From: an uncultured Riemerella sp.
Lineage (GTDB): Bacteria > Bacteroidota > Bacteroidia > Flavobacteriales > Weeksellaceae
Reading direction: 5' to 3'
Length of the DNA stretch: 14,184 bases
NCBI GenBank assembly: GCA_938037185.1
Contig: CALHQK010000153.1
Coordinates: 1 to 14,184 of the forward strand
The notes beneath the pieces were generated by a model, which saw only the letters and a program-made list of their open reading frames with translations, did not search any database and was not told the origin of the DNA. Positions 7,198 through 13,710 of this stretch are shown here, in pieces (the stretch's first letter is position 1; every line of letters begins with the position of its first letter). Made by a program: the position numbers and the translations under genes.

Positions 7198-8358
7198 ATG
7201 TTGTATTTCAAATCTTTAAAGCCATCTAAAACTGAATCATTTATATTTCTGTCCAGCCTTTGTTTTTATGGACTGGCTGCCTTTTGGATGACTTATAATA
7301 CCCAGCTGGCTCTGCATCCTAAGTATATTCACGATTTGTATCTTGGGTTTGACAATGCGTTCCAAAACACAAGTGCCGTAAGGCATCCGCTACTGAAAAC
7401 ATTTTGTATTTTTCTCCAAAAAATCACTGTTTTCGTTTCAAAGCCAGAATATTTACTGAATGTAATCTGCTGTTTATCACTGGCATTGCAGAATTTATTT
7501 ATTTTCAAATATCTTACAAAAATCACCAAACTCACTCTCTATCAATCGGTTCTGATTATACTTTTTTACTCTGGTTTCAGTTCCAATTTTATTCTGAATT
7601 TCACCTTTGAAAGTTATGTTTTCAGCACAATGCTGCTTCCTATATTCTTTTATTTCAATGCTTTATATCAAAACAAAAAGAATATTTCTGTTTATCTATT
7701 TTCGTTTTTAATTGGCGGAATCACCATTACCAACGGGCTGAAAGTCCTCGTAGTTTCCTTTTACAAAAAACCGAAAATTTTATTAAGAAACTTATTCATT
7801 TTAAGCATTTTAGCGGGAATTATTTTTTTAATTTTCAAAAATTTTATCCAAAATTCCATTCTGCACAGCATGCAGTTTCTAAAATCAGGAACAAACTATT
7901 TATCAGACATATACTATTTATTTCTGGGCGGTTCTGTGGTTTTCCCAAAACTGGAAATAGAAAATCTGATTTACGAAAACTCTGACAGCATAAGCATCAT
8001 AACAGGAAAATATCCCGATTTTTTATCCCTAAAAACGCTCATCATTGCTAATGTATTGTTTCTGCTTATTTTAGCTGTCAAGAAAAACTTTAAAAATGCT
8101 TTTCTGCAAGTTTTGCTTATTTCTTTCAGTGTTGATGTGATTATTCACTGCGTATTCCGTTTGGGACTGAATGAAGCTCATATCTTCGGCGGAAATTTCA
8201 TTTTTATTTATCCTCTTATTTTAGGCTATTTACTGAAAAACAACACCAATAAAATCCTGACAATCAATATTATTATTCTTACTTTCCTTATTTATTTTGT
8301 TAATTTAAAGGACTGGTTCTTTATTTTAGAATTCGGAAAAACATTTTATCCAAAATAA
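7198..8358 (+). CDS. Polytopic inner-membrane protein, function unknown
   Basis: The 386-residue product has about ten predicted membrane helices, at roughly residues 15-35, 83-103, 114-135, 140-158, 163-190, 196-215, 275-295, 300-320, 325-347 and 352-370. After the first helix an outer loop holds LALHPKYIHDLYLGFDNAFQ and then AVRHPLLK. A long, acid-bearing first loop before many helices recalls GT-C-type glycosyltransferases and DUF6080-like proteins of Bacteroidota, but no clear DxD or ExD motif is visible, so that is only a possibility. There is no signal peptide or soluble domain. The start ATG at 7198 lies 3 bp past the preceding terminator and no separate promoter is evident. It may rely on read-through, or the true start may be slightly downstream. 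Base composition is AT-richer than its neighbours, partly because Phe, Ile, Leu and Lys codons dominate. Confidence 0.7.
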   Translation: MLYFKSLKPSKTESFIFLSSLCFYGLAAFWMTYNTQLALHPKYIHDLYLGFDNAFQNTSAVRHPLLKTFCIFLQKITVFVSKPEYLLNVICCLSLALQNLFIFKYLTKITKLTLYQSVLIILFYSGFSSNFILNFTFESYVFSTMLLPIFFYFNALYQNKKNISVYLFSFLIGGITITNGLKVLVVSFYKKPKILLRNLFILSILAGIIFLIFKNFIQNSILHSMQFLKSGTNYLSDIYYLFLGGSVVFPKLEIENLIYENSDSISIITGKYPDFLSLKTLIIANVLFLLILAVKKNFKNAFLQVLLISFSVDVIIHCVFRLGLNEAHIFGGNFIFIYPLILGYLLKNNTNKILTINIIILTFLIYFVNLKDWFFILEFGKTFYPK

Positions 8359-8386
8359 AAGCCCTACTCCGCAGAGTAAGGCTTTT
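8357..8386. terminator. Bidirectional terminator between convergent genes
   Basis: AAAAGCC (8357-8363) pairs with GGCTTTT (8380-8386) and TACTC (8365-8369) with GAGTA (8374-8378), with one C-A mismatch and a CGCA loop. It overlaps the membrane-protein stop and ends 2 bp before the receptor stop, serving both genes. Confidence 0.85.
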
Positions 8387-8388
8387 GC

Positions 8389-10536
8389 TTATTTTATCAA
8401 TCCTCCATCGTCTTCTTTCTTATCACTGCTCAGCATATTAGGATTTTCTTTGGCTAATTTATTCCTTGTAGGGATTTTATAATTTACAGAAATCCCGAAT
8501 GCACGAGTATCATTCTTACCTCTCATCAACACATTGGGTGTCTGATAGATAGAGCGCACAGCCCATTTATTCGTATTAAACACATCATTCACATACAATG
8601 AAACACTCAGCCTGTTGTTCATGAATTTTTTGGATAGAGAGATGTCTAGTGAGTTGTTCATCGGTTCATCAATCTGTAAATAGAAATACCCAGATTTTGC
8701 TGGAATTAAGCTGTAAGCTGCGTTCAGTCTTATTCCTTTCGGCAATATAATTTGCGCCGTTGCATTTAAAAATAAAAGCCCATTAGGATTGATGTTCGGA
8801 AGTCTCTGCAGCTGGTAGTTCGCAAAGAAATACAAGAAGCTGACTTTATCAGGATTGACAGTACTTATTGTTTTCTTGATTTCCTTGATTGACTTTGTGA
8901 AAATCATAAGAGGAATTGGGAATCCTATATTAAAATTATGTATTCTCGCGGAAGAAATATTTTCATTAAGCGAGGAAACCTGATCTCCACTGCGGCTTAT
9001 TTTCTGTATCAAATTATTATCCACTAAGTTCAGATTATATCCTAAAAATACATAATCAAACGCAGAAATTCTCGCACTTATATTGTCATAAATCGTTGGC
9101 TGCAAATTCGCATTCCCCGTTGTTTGAATGTTACCATTTCCATAAGTGCTGTTATTCGGGTTCAAAAGAGAAATACTCGGCAGGCTGATTTTTTTATTAT
9201 AATTAACCGAAAAATTCACTCCTCTCGTGATGTTATACTGCACACTGGCATTTGGGAAAAGGCGGTATTGCTTGAAGTTATGCAAATCATCATATTGATG
9301 TGTATTGCTGTTGTATGTAGTTCCGCTGATATCATAATCTTCGGCACGAGTTCCGAGGATAAAATCCAGCTTCCCTATCGTAGTCTGCAATTCTACATAA
9401 GAAGACGCGGTCTGTCTCTGGTAGTCCAAATTGGTAATTCCTCTGCTTTCCGTAGTAAAATCTAATCTCTCGTAAAGCCCACCAACGCTGATTTTACCTT
9501 TGTCAAAGATATTAAGCGGTTGGGAAAAATCCACTCTAAATTCCGCTGTTCTCGCATCTGAACTGTTATCCAAAACAAACCGATTGGTAGGGATTTGATT
9601 TAAAAACAAGTTTTTCTGTTCAAAATCATTGTCTCTTTTAGTATAAGTGAATTTAAAATCCAATTTTCTATCCGAACCGCTAAATCTTTTTTGGTAAGTC
9701 GCCGAAGCCTCGTGTCTCAGCCCCAAACTTTTGGTTTCGTCTTCTCTGGTGTAGCTCAGTCCGCTGTAAATCCCATTACTCTGAACCGCAGCATCATTAT
9801 TACTATAATTCAGGTTGTAATTTAATAGCAATCTATCATTTTGGCTAAAATCAAAAGTCAAAGCCGCTTTTGCAAAATAGCCTCTATTTCTTTCATCATT
9901 AAATATTTTAGAAATATTATCTACTTCGCTGTTTCTCATGTTTTCGCGGTAGTTCTGCCCTACATTCAGCTGCCAGCCGAACCATCTGTTTTTGGAATTG
10001 AGCAAAATAGAGTTGTTCGTTCTGCTTCGGTATTTGTCATAATTACTAAAAGAGTAATTCCCAGAATAAGTGGCAGTAAGGTAACTTCTCGCTGATTTTG
10101 AAGTGATTATATTCAAAATCGCACCGCCAGAAGTCGCTGGATATTCCGCCCCTGGGCTGGTTACCACTTCTATCCTGTCTATGGCATTTGCGGGCATTCC
10201 TTCCAGAAAGGCGTTCAGCTCATTGCTGGTAATATTCAGAGGCTGCCCATCCATATAGACACTCAGCGCTTTCCCCTGATACGCCATCCCTGTAAGGTCT
10301 GAAACGATAAGTCCTGGCAGTTTTTTGATTCCTTCCAGAGCCGTTCCCGTGTTGAGATTCGGCTGTTCAGAAAAATCAAATATCGTGCGGTCAGCCTTCT
10401 GCTCCACCGCTTTTTTGGTTTTAGTAATCGTTACTTCTTTTATTTCCTTTTCTTTCTTTTGGGTTTGTGGTTTGTCTTCTTGAGCCCATCCCATCGCGGA
10501 AATAAGGAGCGATAATACAGCAATTTGTTTTTTCAT
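8389..10536 (-). CDS. TonB-dependent receptor-like outer-membrane barrel (OMP_b-brl_3 family)
   Basis: The 715-residue protein has a signal peptide (cleavage after GWA near residue 18) and a short charged linker containing KEVTITKTKK (residues 33-42), where a TonB-box-like segment would be. A plug domain follows (about 48-146), with LEGIKKLPGL at 67-76, VYMDGQPL at 93-100, IDRIEVVTSPGAEYPA at 119-134 and GGAILNIIT at 137-145. The rest (about 150-690) is a large beta-barrel of the OMP_b-brl_3 type, ending in a polar tail (SDKKEDDGGLIK) rather than an aromatic residue. Such proteins import ligands using TonB energy. The substrate cannot be inferred. The CarboxypepD_reg-like domain that often precedes the plug in this family is absent, and there is no SusD partner next to it. 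It stands alone under its own promoter with a striking palindrome, so it is probably regulated by a DNA-binding repressor or activator. Confidence 0.9.
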   Translation of the reverse strand: MKKQIAVLSLLISAMGWAQEDKPQTQKKEKEIKEVTITKTKKAVEQKADRTIFDFSEQPNLNTGTALEGIKKLPGLIVSDLTGMAYQGKALSVYMDGQPLNITSNELNAFLEGMPANAIDRIEVVTSPGAEYPATSGGAILNIITSKSARSYLTATYSGNYSFSNYDKYRSRTNNSILLNSKNRWFGWQLNVGQNYRENMRNSEVDNISKIFNDERNRGYFAKAALTFDFSQNDRLLLNYNLNYSNNDAAVQSNGIYSGLSYTREDETKSLGLRHEASATYQKRFSGSDRKLDFKFTYTKRDNDFEQKNLFLNQIPTNRFVLDNSSDARTAEFRVDFSQPLNIFDKGKISVGGLYERLDFTTESRGITNLDYQRQTASSYVELQTTIGKLDFILGTRAEDYDISGTTYNSNTHQYDDLHNFKQYRLFPNASVQYNITRGVNFSVNYNKKISLPSISLLNPNNSTYGNGNIQTTGNANLQPTIYDNISARISAFDYVFLGYNLNLVDNNLIQKISRSGDQVSSLNENISSARIHNFNIGFPIPLMIFTKSIKEIKKTISTVNPDKVSFLYFFANYQLQRLPNINPNGLLFLNATAQIILPKGIRLNAAYSLIPAKSGYFYLQIDEPMNNSLDISLSKKFMNNRLSVSLYVNDVFNTNKWAVRSIYQTPNVLMRGKNDTRAFGISVNYKIPTRNKLAKENPNMLSSDKKEDDGGLIK

Positions 10537-10564
10537 TTTATATTAATTTTATGATTTCTTGTCG

Positions 10565-10596
10565 CAAATATAAATAATTTTTCGTAACTATGCAAT
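10565..10596 (-). promoter_or_regulatory. Promoter of the TonB-dependent receptor gene
   Basis: On the minus strand ATTG (10593-10596) is followed after 20 bp by TATATTTG (10565-10572), the latter an exact TAnnTTTG match. The -7 element ends 28 bp before the receptor start codon. The -33 element lies inside the palindrome at 10587-10603. Confidence 0.65.
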
Positions 10597-10603
10597 GCAT
10601 AGT
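10587..10603. promoter_or_regulatory. 17-bp palindrome, candidate operator
   Basis: ACTATGCA (10587-10594), one central base, then TGCATAGT (10596-10603) form a perfect inverted repeat. It covers the -33 element of the receptor promoter, has no T run, and lies upstream of the start of transcription, so it is a protein-binding site rather than a terminator. The size and symmetry suit a dimeric helix-turn-helix regulator. Which family binds it (PadR and MarR are possibilities) is not shown by the sequence. Confidence 0.6.
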
Positions 10604-10683
10604 AGTGAATTTTTTTAAAATAAATTGATGTTTTTTTTATTTAAAAGTATTCAAATTTAAAATTTTATCTCTAAAAAAGAGAA

Positions 10684-10727
10684 AAAATCCTACCGAGTTG
10701 TCATTTTACACCCTCGAATAGGATTTT
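10684..10727 (-). terminator. Intrinsic terminator after the CapA-family gene
   Basis: AAAATCCTA (10684-10692) pairs with TAGGATTTT (10719-10727), with an inner CGAG/CTCG stem after a small bulge and a 15-base loop. On the minus strand the 3' arm runs into a T-rich stretch. It lies 20 bp beyond the CapA-family stop at 10748. Confidence 0.8.
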
Positions 10728-10747
10728 ATCTTTGTTCAACTGAAAAA

Positions 10748-11860
10748 TCAGAGTTTTATCGTGTTTTCTTCGAATTTCAAATTCTGCTCTGGGAAGTCTA
10801 GTTTTGTGAGTTGTTTTATCCGCTGAAAAGCCCTGTTTTCTGCATCCAGCTCAAGCCCTTTTTCTTTGGTCTGCTTCACAGAAACCACCTTTGCGAAGAG
10901 AAAATCGCCATTGGATTTTAGTTTTATGTCCAGCAAAGGAGCGATGCCTTTGTCTCCTGTAAGGCTGAACCTCCCGTAAGTATTGAAATTCCCAAGGCTG
11001 TAGGCTATGAATTTATTTTTATAAACTTCCACTGCGCGGGTCACATGCGGGCCGTGTCCCAGCACGATATCCGCTCCTGCATCCACCACAGAACGCGCGA
11101 AATGATGCACATCCCCTCTATTTTCTCCGTAAAAAATTTCTGTTTTTTTAGGAACTCTCACATGTTCTGTCCCTTCCGCACCGCCATGAAAAGAAACGAT
11201 GGTAATGTCCGTTTGGGATTTTAGTTCCTGCACTATCTCTTTGGCTTTTTTGACATCTAGCAGGGAAAGCATATTTTTATTCGGTGCAAAGGCACAGAAG
11301 CCATATTTTATATTATCCTTCTCAAAAATCACAACTGGATATTCCTTTGTTCCTGCATGATAAATCCCTGCATTGTCAAGAACTTTGGCTGTGGTTTTTC
11401 TTCCCAATAGTCCGAAATCTCCTGCATGATTATTCGCGGTGCTCATCAGATTAAACCCAGCTTCTTTGATAATTTTCCCATACCGCTCGGGCATTCTGAA
11501 AACATAGCAGTGCTGCGGCTCTTTGTCCTCGCATTTTTGGGATTCTCCTTCATCTAAAAAAACACCTTCCAAATTCCCAAAAACGATGTCGCCTTTCAGA
11601 TGATTTCTCACCTCTGAAAAACTTCCTGCCGCATCATCTTTCGGAAGATATTTTTTAGACGGATAGGCGCTTCCTATCATGATATCGCCCACCGCTACTA
11701 TGTTTATAATATCTTTTTTGAGTTTTTCCTCTGGCTGTGGGTGTTCTATTTTTTTGAGCGAATCATCACTCTCTTTGGAAGATATTTTTTCCAAATTCTC
11801 CTTTTTTTCACAAGAAAACAGCCCTAAAAGAACTGCCCAGAAGATAATTTTTCTTTTCAC
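10748..11860 (-). CDS. CapA-family lipoprotein (PGA_cap metallophosphatase-like fold)
   Basis: The 370-residue product starts with GTG (11858-11860). The N-terminus is a lipoprotein signal (KRKIIFWAVLLGLFSC), with Cys17 as the predicted lipidated residue, then a Glu/Lys/Ser-rich linker to about residue 50. The PGA_cap domain follows with its usual motifs in order: VAVGDIMIG (55-63), GNLEGVF (95-101), ANNHAGDFG (142-150), SFHGG (223-227), GHGPHVTRAVE (268-278) and SLGNFNTYG (288-296). CapA (PgsA) takes part in poly-gamma-glutamate capsule synthesis in Bacillus, and the fold resembles calcineurin-like phosphatases with metal-binding Asp/Asn/His residues. There are no capB, capC or other polymer-synthesis genes beside it, so a role in poly-gamma-glutamate is unproven. 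Many stand-alone homologues are simply called CapA family. It diverges from nusB across 114 bp. Confidence 0.93.
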   Translation of the reverse strand: MKRKIIFWAVLLGLFSCEKKENLEKISSKESDDSLKKIEHPQPEEKLKKDIINIVAVGDIMIGSAYPSKKYLPKDDAAGSFSEVRNHLKGDIVFGNLEGVFLDEGESQKCEDKEPQHCYVFRMPERYGKIIKEAGFNLMSTANNHAGDFGLLGRKTTAKVLDNAGIYHAGTKEYPVVIFEKDNIKYGFCAFAPNKNMLSLLDVKKAKEIVQELKSQTDITIVSFHGGAEGTEHVRVPKKTEIFYGENRGDVHHFARSVVDAGADIVLGHGPHVTRAVEVYKNKFIAYSLGNFNTYGRFSLTGDKGIAPLLDIKLKSNGDFLFAKVVSVKQTKEKGLELDAENRAFQRIKQLTKLDFPEQNLKFEENTIKL

Positions 11861-11883
11861 TTTTAATCTGCTTAATAACGGCG

Positions 11884-11891
11884 TAAAGATA
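11884..11891 (-). promoter_or_regulatory. Probable -7 element of the CapA-family gene
   Basis: The minus strand reads TATCTTTA, one base off TAnnTTTG, 23 bp before the GTG start. No clear TTTG lies at the right spacing. It shares the 114-bp gap with the nusB promoter. Confidence 0.4.
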
Positions 11892-11919
11892 CAAAATTCA
11901 TCAAAAAAAATAATTGATG

Positions 11920-11952
11920 TTTGATATTGAATATTTTATTTTTTTATCTTTG
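11920..11952 (+). promoter_or_regulatory. Promoter of the nusB operon
   Basis: TTTG (11920-11923) and TATCTTTG (11945-11952) are exact matches to both halves of the Bacteroidota consensus, with a 21-bp gap. The -7 element ends 22 bp before the nusB start. This is the best promoter in the window. Confidence 0.75.
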
Positions 11953-11974
11953 CCCACTTAAAGTTCTTTGAAAA

Positions 11975-12880
11975 ATGTTAGGAAGAAGACAATTACGAGA
12001 AAAAACCATCCAGACCCTTTATTCTTATCAGCAGAATCCTATAAAACAGGATGTTTTGGCAAGAAATATGTTTGCCGAAATAGATAAGATTTACTCTTTG
12101 TACATCTATCAGCTTAATTTTCTCATCGCCTTGAAAAAAATAGCGGAGAAGCAAATGGAGCTGAACAAAAACAAGTACATAAAAACCGAGGAAGACCTCA
12201 ATCCCAATCGGAAATTCATCCGAAATCAAGCGATAGAACTTCTCGAGCAAAACGAAGAAAGATTGTCTTTCAGCACTAAACATCAGAGTCTAATCTGGGA
12301 CATCCACGATGACCTGCTCATCAAGATATTTAACAAAATAAAAGCGAGCAAACTCTTTCAAGATTATATGAAAGGAGATGAATTTTCTTTCGAGGAAGAC
12401 CAAAAATTCATCGGGAAAGTTTTCCTAAGGTATGTCGCAGAAAACGAAGACTTCCAGAACCATTTGGAAGACTTAGAACTTCACTGGGCGGATGATTTCC
12501 ACATCGCCAACTCCATGACGCAGAAAACTATCGGTTTCCTCAGCAAGGACAAGCCTTCGCATACTTTGATAAAGATGATAAAAGATGAAGACGATAGAAA
12601 TTTCGCTCTGAAACTGCTCAACGAAACCCTGAACCACTGGGAAGAAACCGAAAAAAAGATAGAAGAAAGACTGGAGAACTGGGATCTTGACCGTATCTCG
12701 CTAATGGACAAAATCATTTTGGCTACCGCCATTTCAGAATTGGACTATTTCCCTCTGACGCCTGCCAGAATCATCATCAATGAATATATAGAAATCGCAA
12801 AGGCTTTCGCTACTGACAAATCTCAAATCTTTGTAAACGGAATCCTTGACCGATACATCAAAAGCAACAATAGAAATTAA
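11975..12880 (+). CDS. nusB: Transcription antitermination factor NusB (long Bacteroidota form)
   Basis: NusB binds boxA RNA together with NusE (ribosomal protein S10) and supports antitermination in rRNA operons. The N-terminus MLGRRQLREKTIQTLYSYQQN is the family's opening helix. The C-terminal domain (about 180-297) carries the strongest family signal: WDLDRISLMDKIILATAISEL, TPARIIINEYIEIAKAFA and IFVNGILDRYIK. At 301 residues it is about twice the length of E. coli NusB (139). The additional helical, Lys/Glu-rich part (about 22-175) between first helix and C-terminal core is a known feature of Bacteroidota homologues, so it is not a fusion error. It leads an operon with the DUF1573 lipoprotein and yajC (gaps of 29 and 25 bp) behind a strong consensus promoter. 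Confidence 0.95.
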   Translation: MLGRRQLREKTIQTLYSYQQNPIKQDVLARNMFAEIDKIYSLYIYQLNFLIALKKIAEKQMELNKNKYIKTEEDLNPNRKFIRNQAIELLEQNEERLSFSTKHQSLIWDIHDDLLIKIFNKIKASKLFQDYMKGDEFSFEEDQKFIGKVFLRYVAENEDFQNHLEDLELHWADDFHIANSMTQKTIGFLSKDKPSHTLIKMIKDEDDRNFALKLLNETLNHWEETEKKIEERLENWDLDRISLMDKIILATAISELDYFPLTPARIIINEYIEIAKAFATDKSQIFVNGILDRYIKSNNRN

Positions 12881-12909
12881 ATTTTAACCTTAAAATAACC
12901 AAAAAAGAA

Positions 12910-13344
12910 ATGAAAAACACCTTGAAACTTTCAGGAATAGGGCTGATGATGCTCCTTGCAGTAGTATCTTGCCAAAAAAACGAAAAAGCAGACCCAATGC
13001 CAGAGCCTGTGGAAGAAACTACACCAGAACAACCAATGACAAAGGCGAGTTTTGCTAAAGAAGAACATGATTTTGGGACTATGAAAAAAGGCGAAGTGGT
13101 GCAGCATGTCTACGAGGTAACCAATACAGGCGACAAGCCTCTATACATCAACTCCGTGCAGCCAGCATGCGGATGCACCGCTCCTGATTACACCAAAGAT
13201 GCCATCGCTCCAGGAGAAAAGGGACAAGTAACACTGAGTTTTGACTCCAAAAACTTCTCCGGAGCTGTAACAAAAACCGCACAAGTATTCATGAACGCAG
13301 AAAACTCTCCTGTTACACTGAGTTTTAAGGCAAATGTACAATAA
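12910..13344 (+). CDS. DUF1573 lipoprotein
   Basis: The 144-residue product has a lipoprotein signal ending Val-Val-Ser-Cys, with Cys21 as the lipidated residue. A Pro/Glu-rich linker follows (about 22-45), then one DUF1573 domain (about 46-142). Diagnostic features are HDFGTMKKGE (53-62), VYEVTNTGDKPLYI (67-80), ACGCTAPDY with Cys87 and Cys89 (86-94), IAPGEKGQV (99-107) and a final TLSFKANV strand. The fold is expected to be immunoglobulin-like (ASH/MSP-related). DUF1573 proteins are abundant in Bacteroidota but have no established biochemical role. It sits between nusB and yajC, an arrangement I recall as conserved in flavobacteria, and is probably a periplasm-facing lipoprotein made with YajC. 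Confidence 0.92.
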   Translation: MKNTLKLSGIGLMMLLAVVSCQKNEKADPMPEPVEETTPEQPMTKASFAKEEHDFGTMKKGEVVQHVYEVTNTGDKPLYINSVQPACGCTAPDYTKDAIAPGEKGQVTLSFDSKNFSGAVTKTAQVFMNAENSPVTLSFKANVQ

Positions 13345-13369
13345 ACACTTAGAAAAACTTTAATATAAA

Positions 13370-13660
13370 ATGGAAAACTTACAACAGTTCATACCGATGC
13401 TGCTTATTTTAGGTGCATTCTATTTCCTAATGATAAGACCACAGCTCACAAAACAGAAAAAAGAAAAGAAATTTCAGGAGAATCTGAAACCAGGGAGAAG
13501 AGTCGTGACGACTTCTGGTATCCACGGGCGTATCTTCTCCATTGCAGAAGACGGCGTAGTCATAGAAACACTTTCTGGTAAGCTGAAAATGGAATTGGCA
13601 GCAATATCCAAAGACCTTACCCTCAGCCGTTTTCCTGAGGACAGCGAAGAAAAGAAATAA
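13370..13660 (+). CDS. yajC: Preprotein translocase accessory subunit YajC
   Basis: YajC is a small inner-membrane protein that associates with SecDF and the SecYEG translocon. The 96 residues match the family length. One membrane helix spans about 6-22, followed by the hallmark FLMIRPQ at 19-25, a Lys-rich cytoplasmic stretch (27-40), then PGRRVVTTSGIHGRI (41-55) and GVVIETLSGKLKMELAAIS (62-80), the conserved small beta-rich domain. It is the last gene of the nusB operon, 25 bp after the DUF1573 gene, and is followed at once by a strong terminator. No oddities are visible. Confidence 0.96.
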   Translation: MENLQQFIPMLLILGAFYFLMIRPQLTKQKKEKKFQENLKPGRRVVTTSGIHGRIFSIAEDGVVIETLSGKLKMELAAISKDLTLSRFPEDSEEKK

Positions 13661-13665
13661 CAAAC

Positions 13666-13693
13666 AAATCCCTATCTGTGATAGGGATTTTTT
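13666..13693. terminator. Terminator of the nusB-yajC operon, probably bidirectional
   Basis: AAATCCCTATC (13666-13676) pairs perfectly with GATAGGGATTT (13680-13690) around a TGT loop, then T to 13693. It lies 5 bp after the yajC stop and 17 bp from the convergent DUF6261 stop. Its minus-strand arm is less T-rich, so it is surest for the plus strand. Confidence 0.9.
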
Positions 13694-13710
13694 ATAAACT
13701 TTGGTAGGTT

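Noticed and set aside
10727..10734. TATCTTTG on the plus strand, a perfect -7 match
   Set aside because: No plus-strand gene follows and it lies at the edge of the CapA-gene terminator, so it is probably chance in AT-rich DNA. A small RNA cannot be excluded without transcript data.
12481..12732. Antisense open frame within nusB
   Set aside because: Ser/Phe-rich reverse reading of a Lys/Glu-rich helical region; it is a shadow of nusB.
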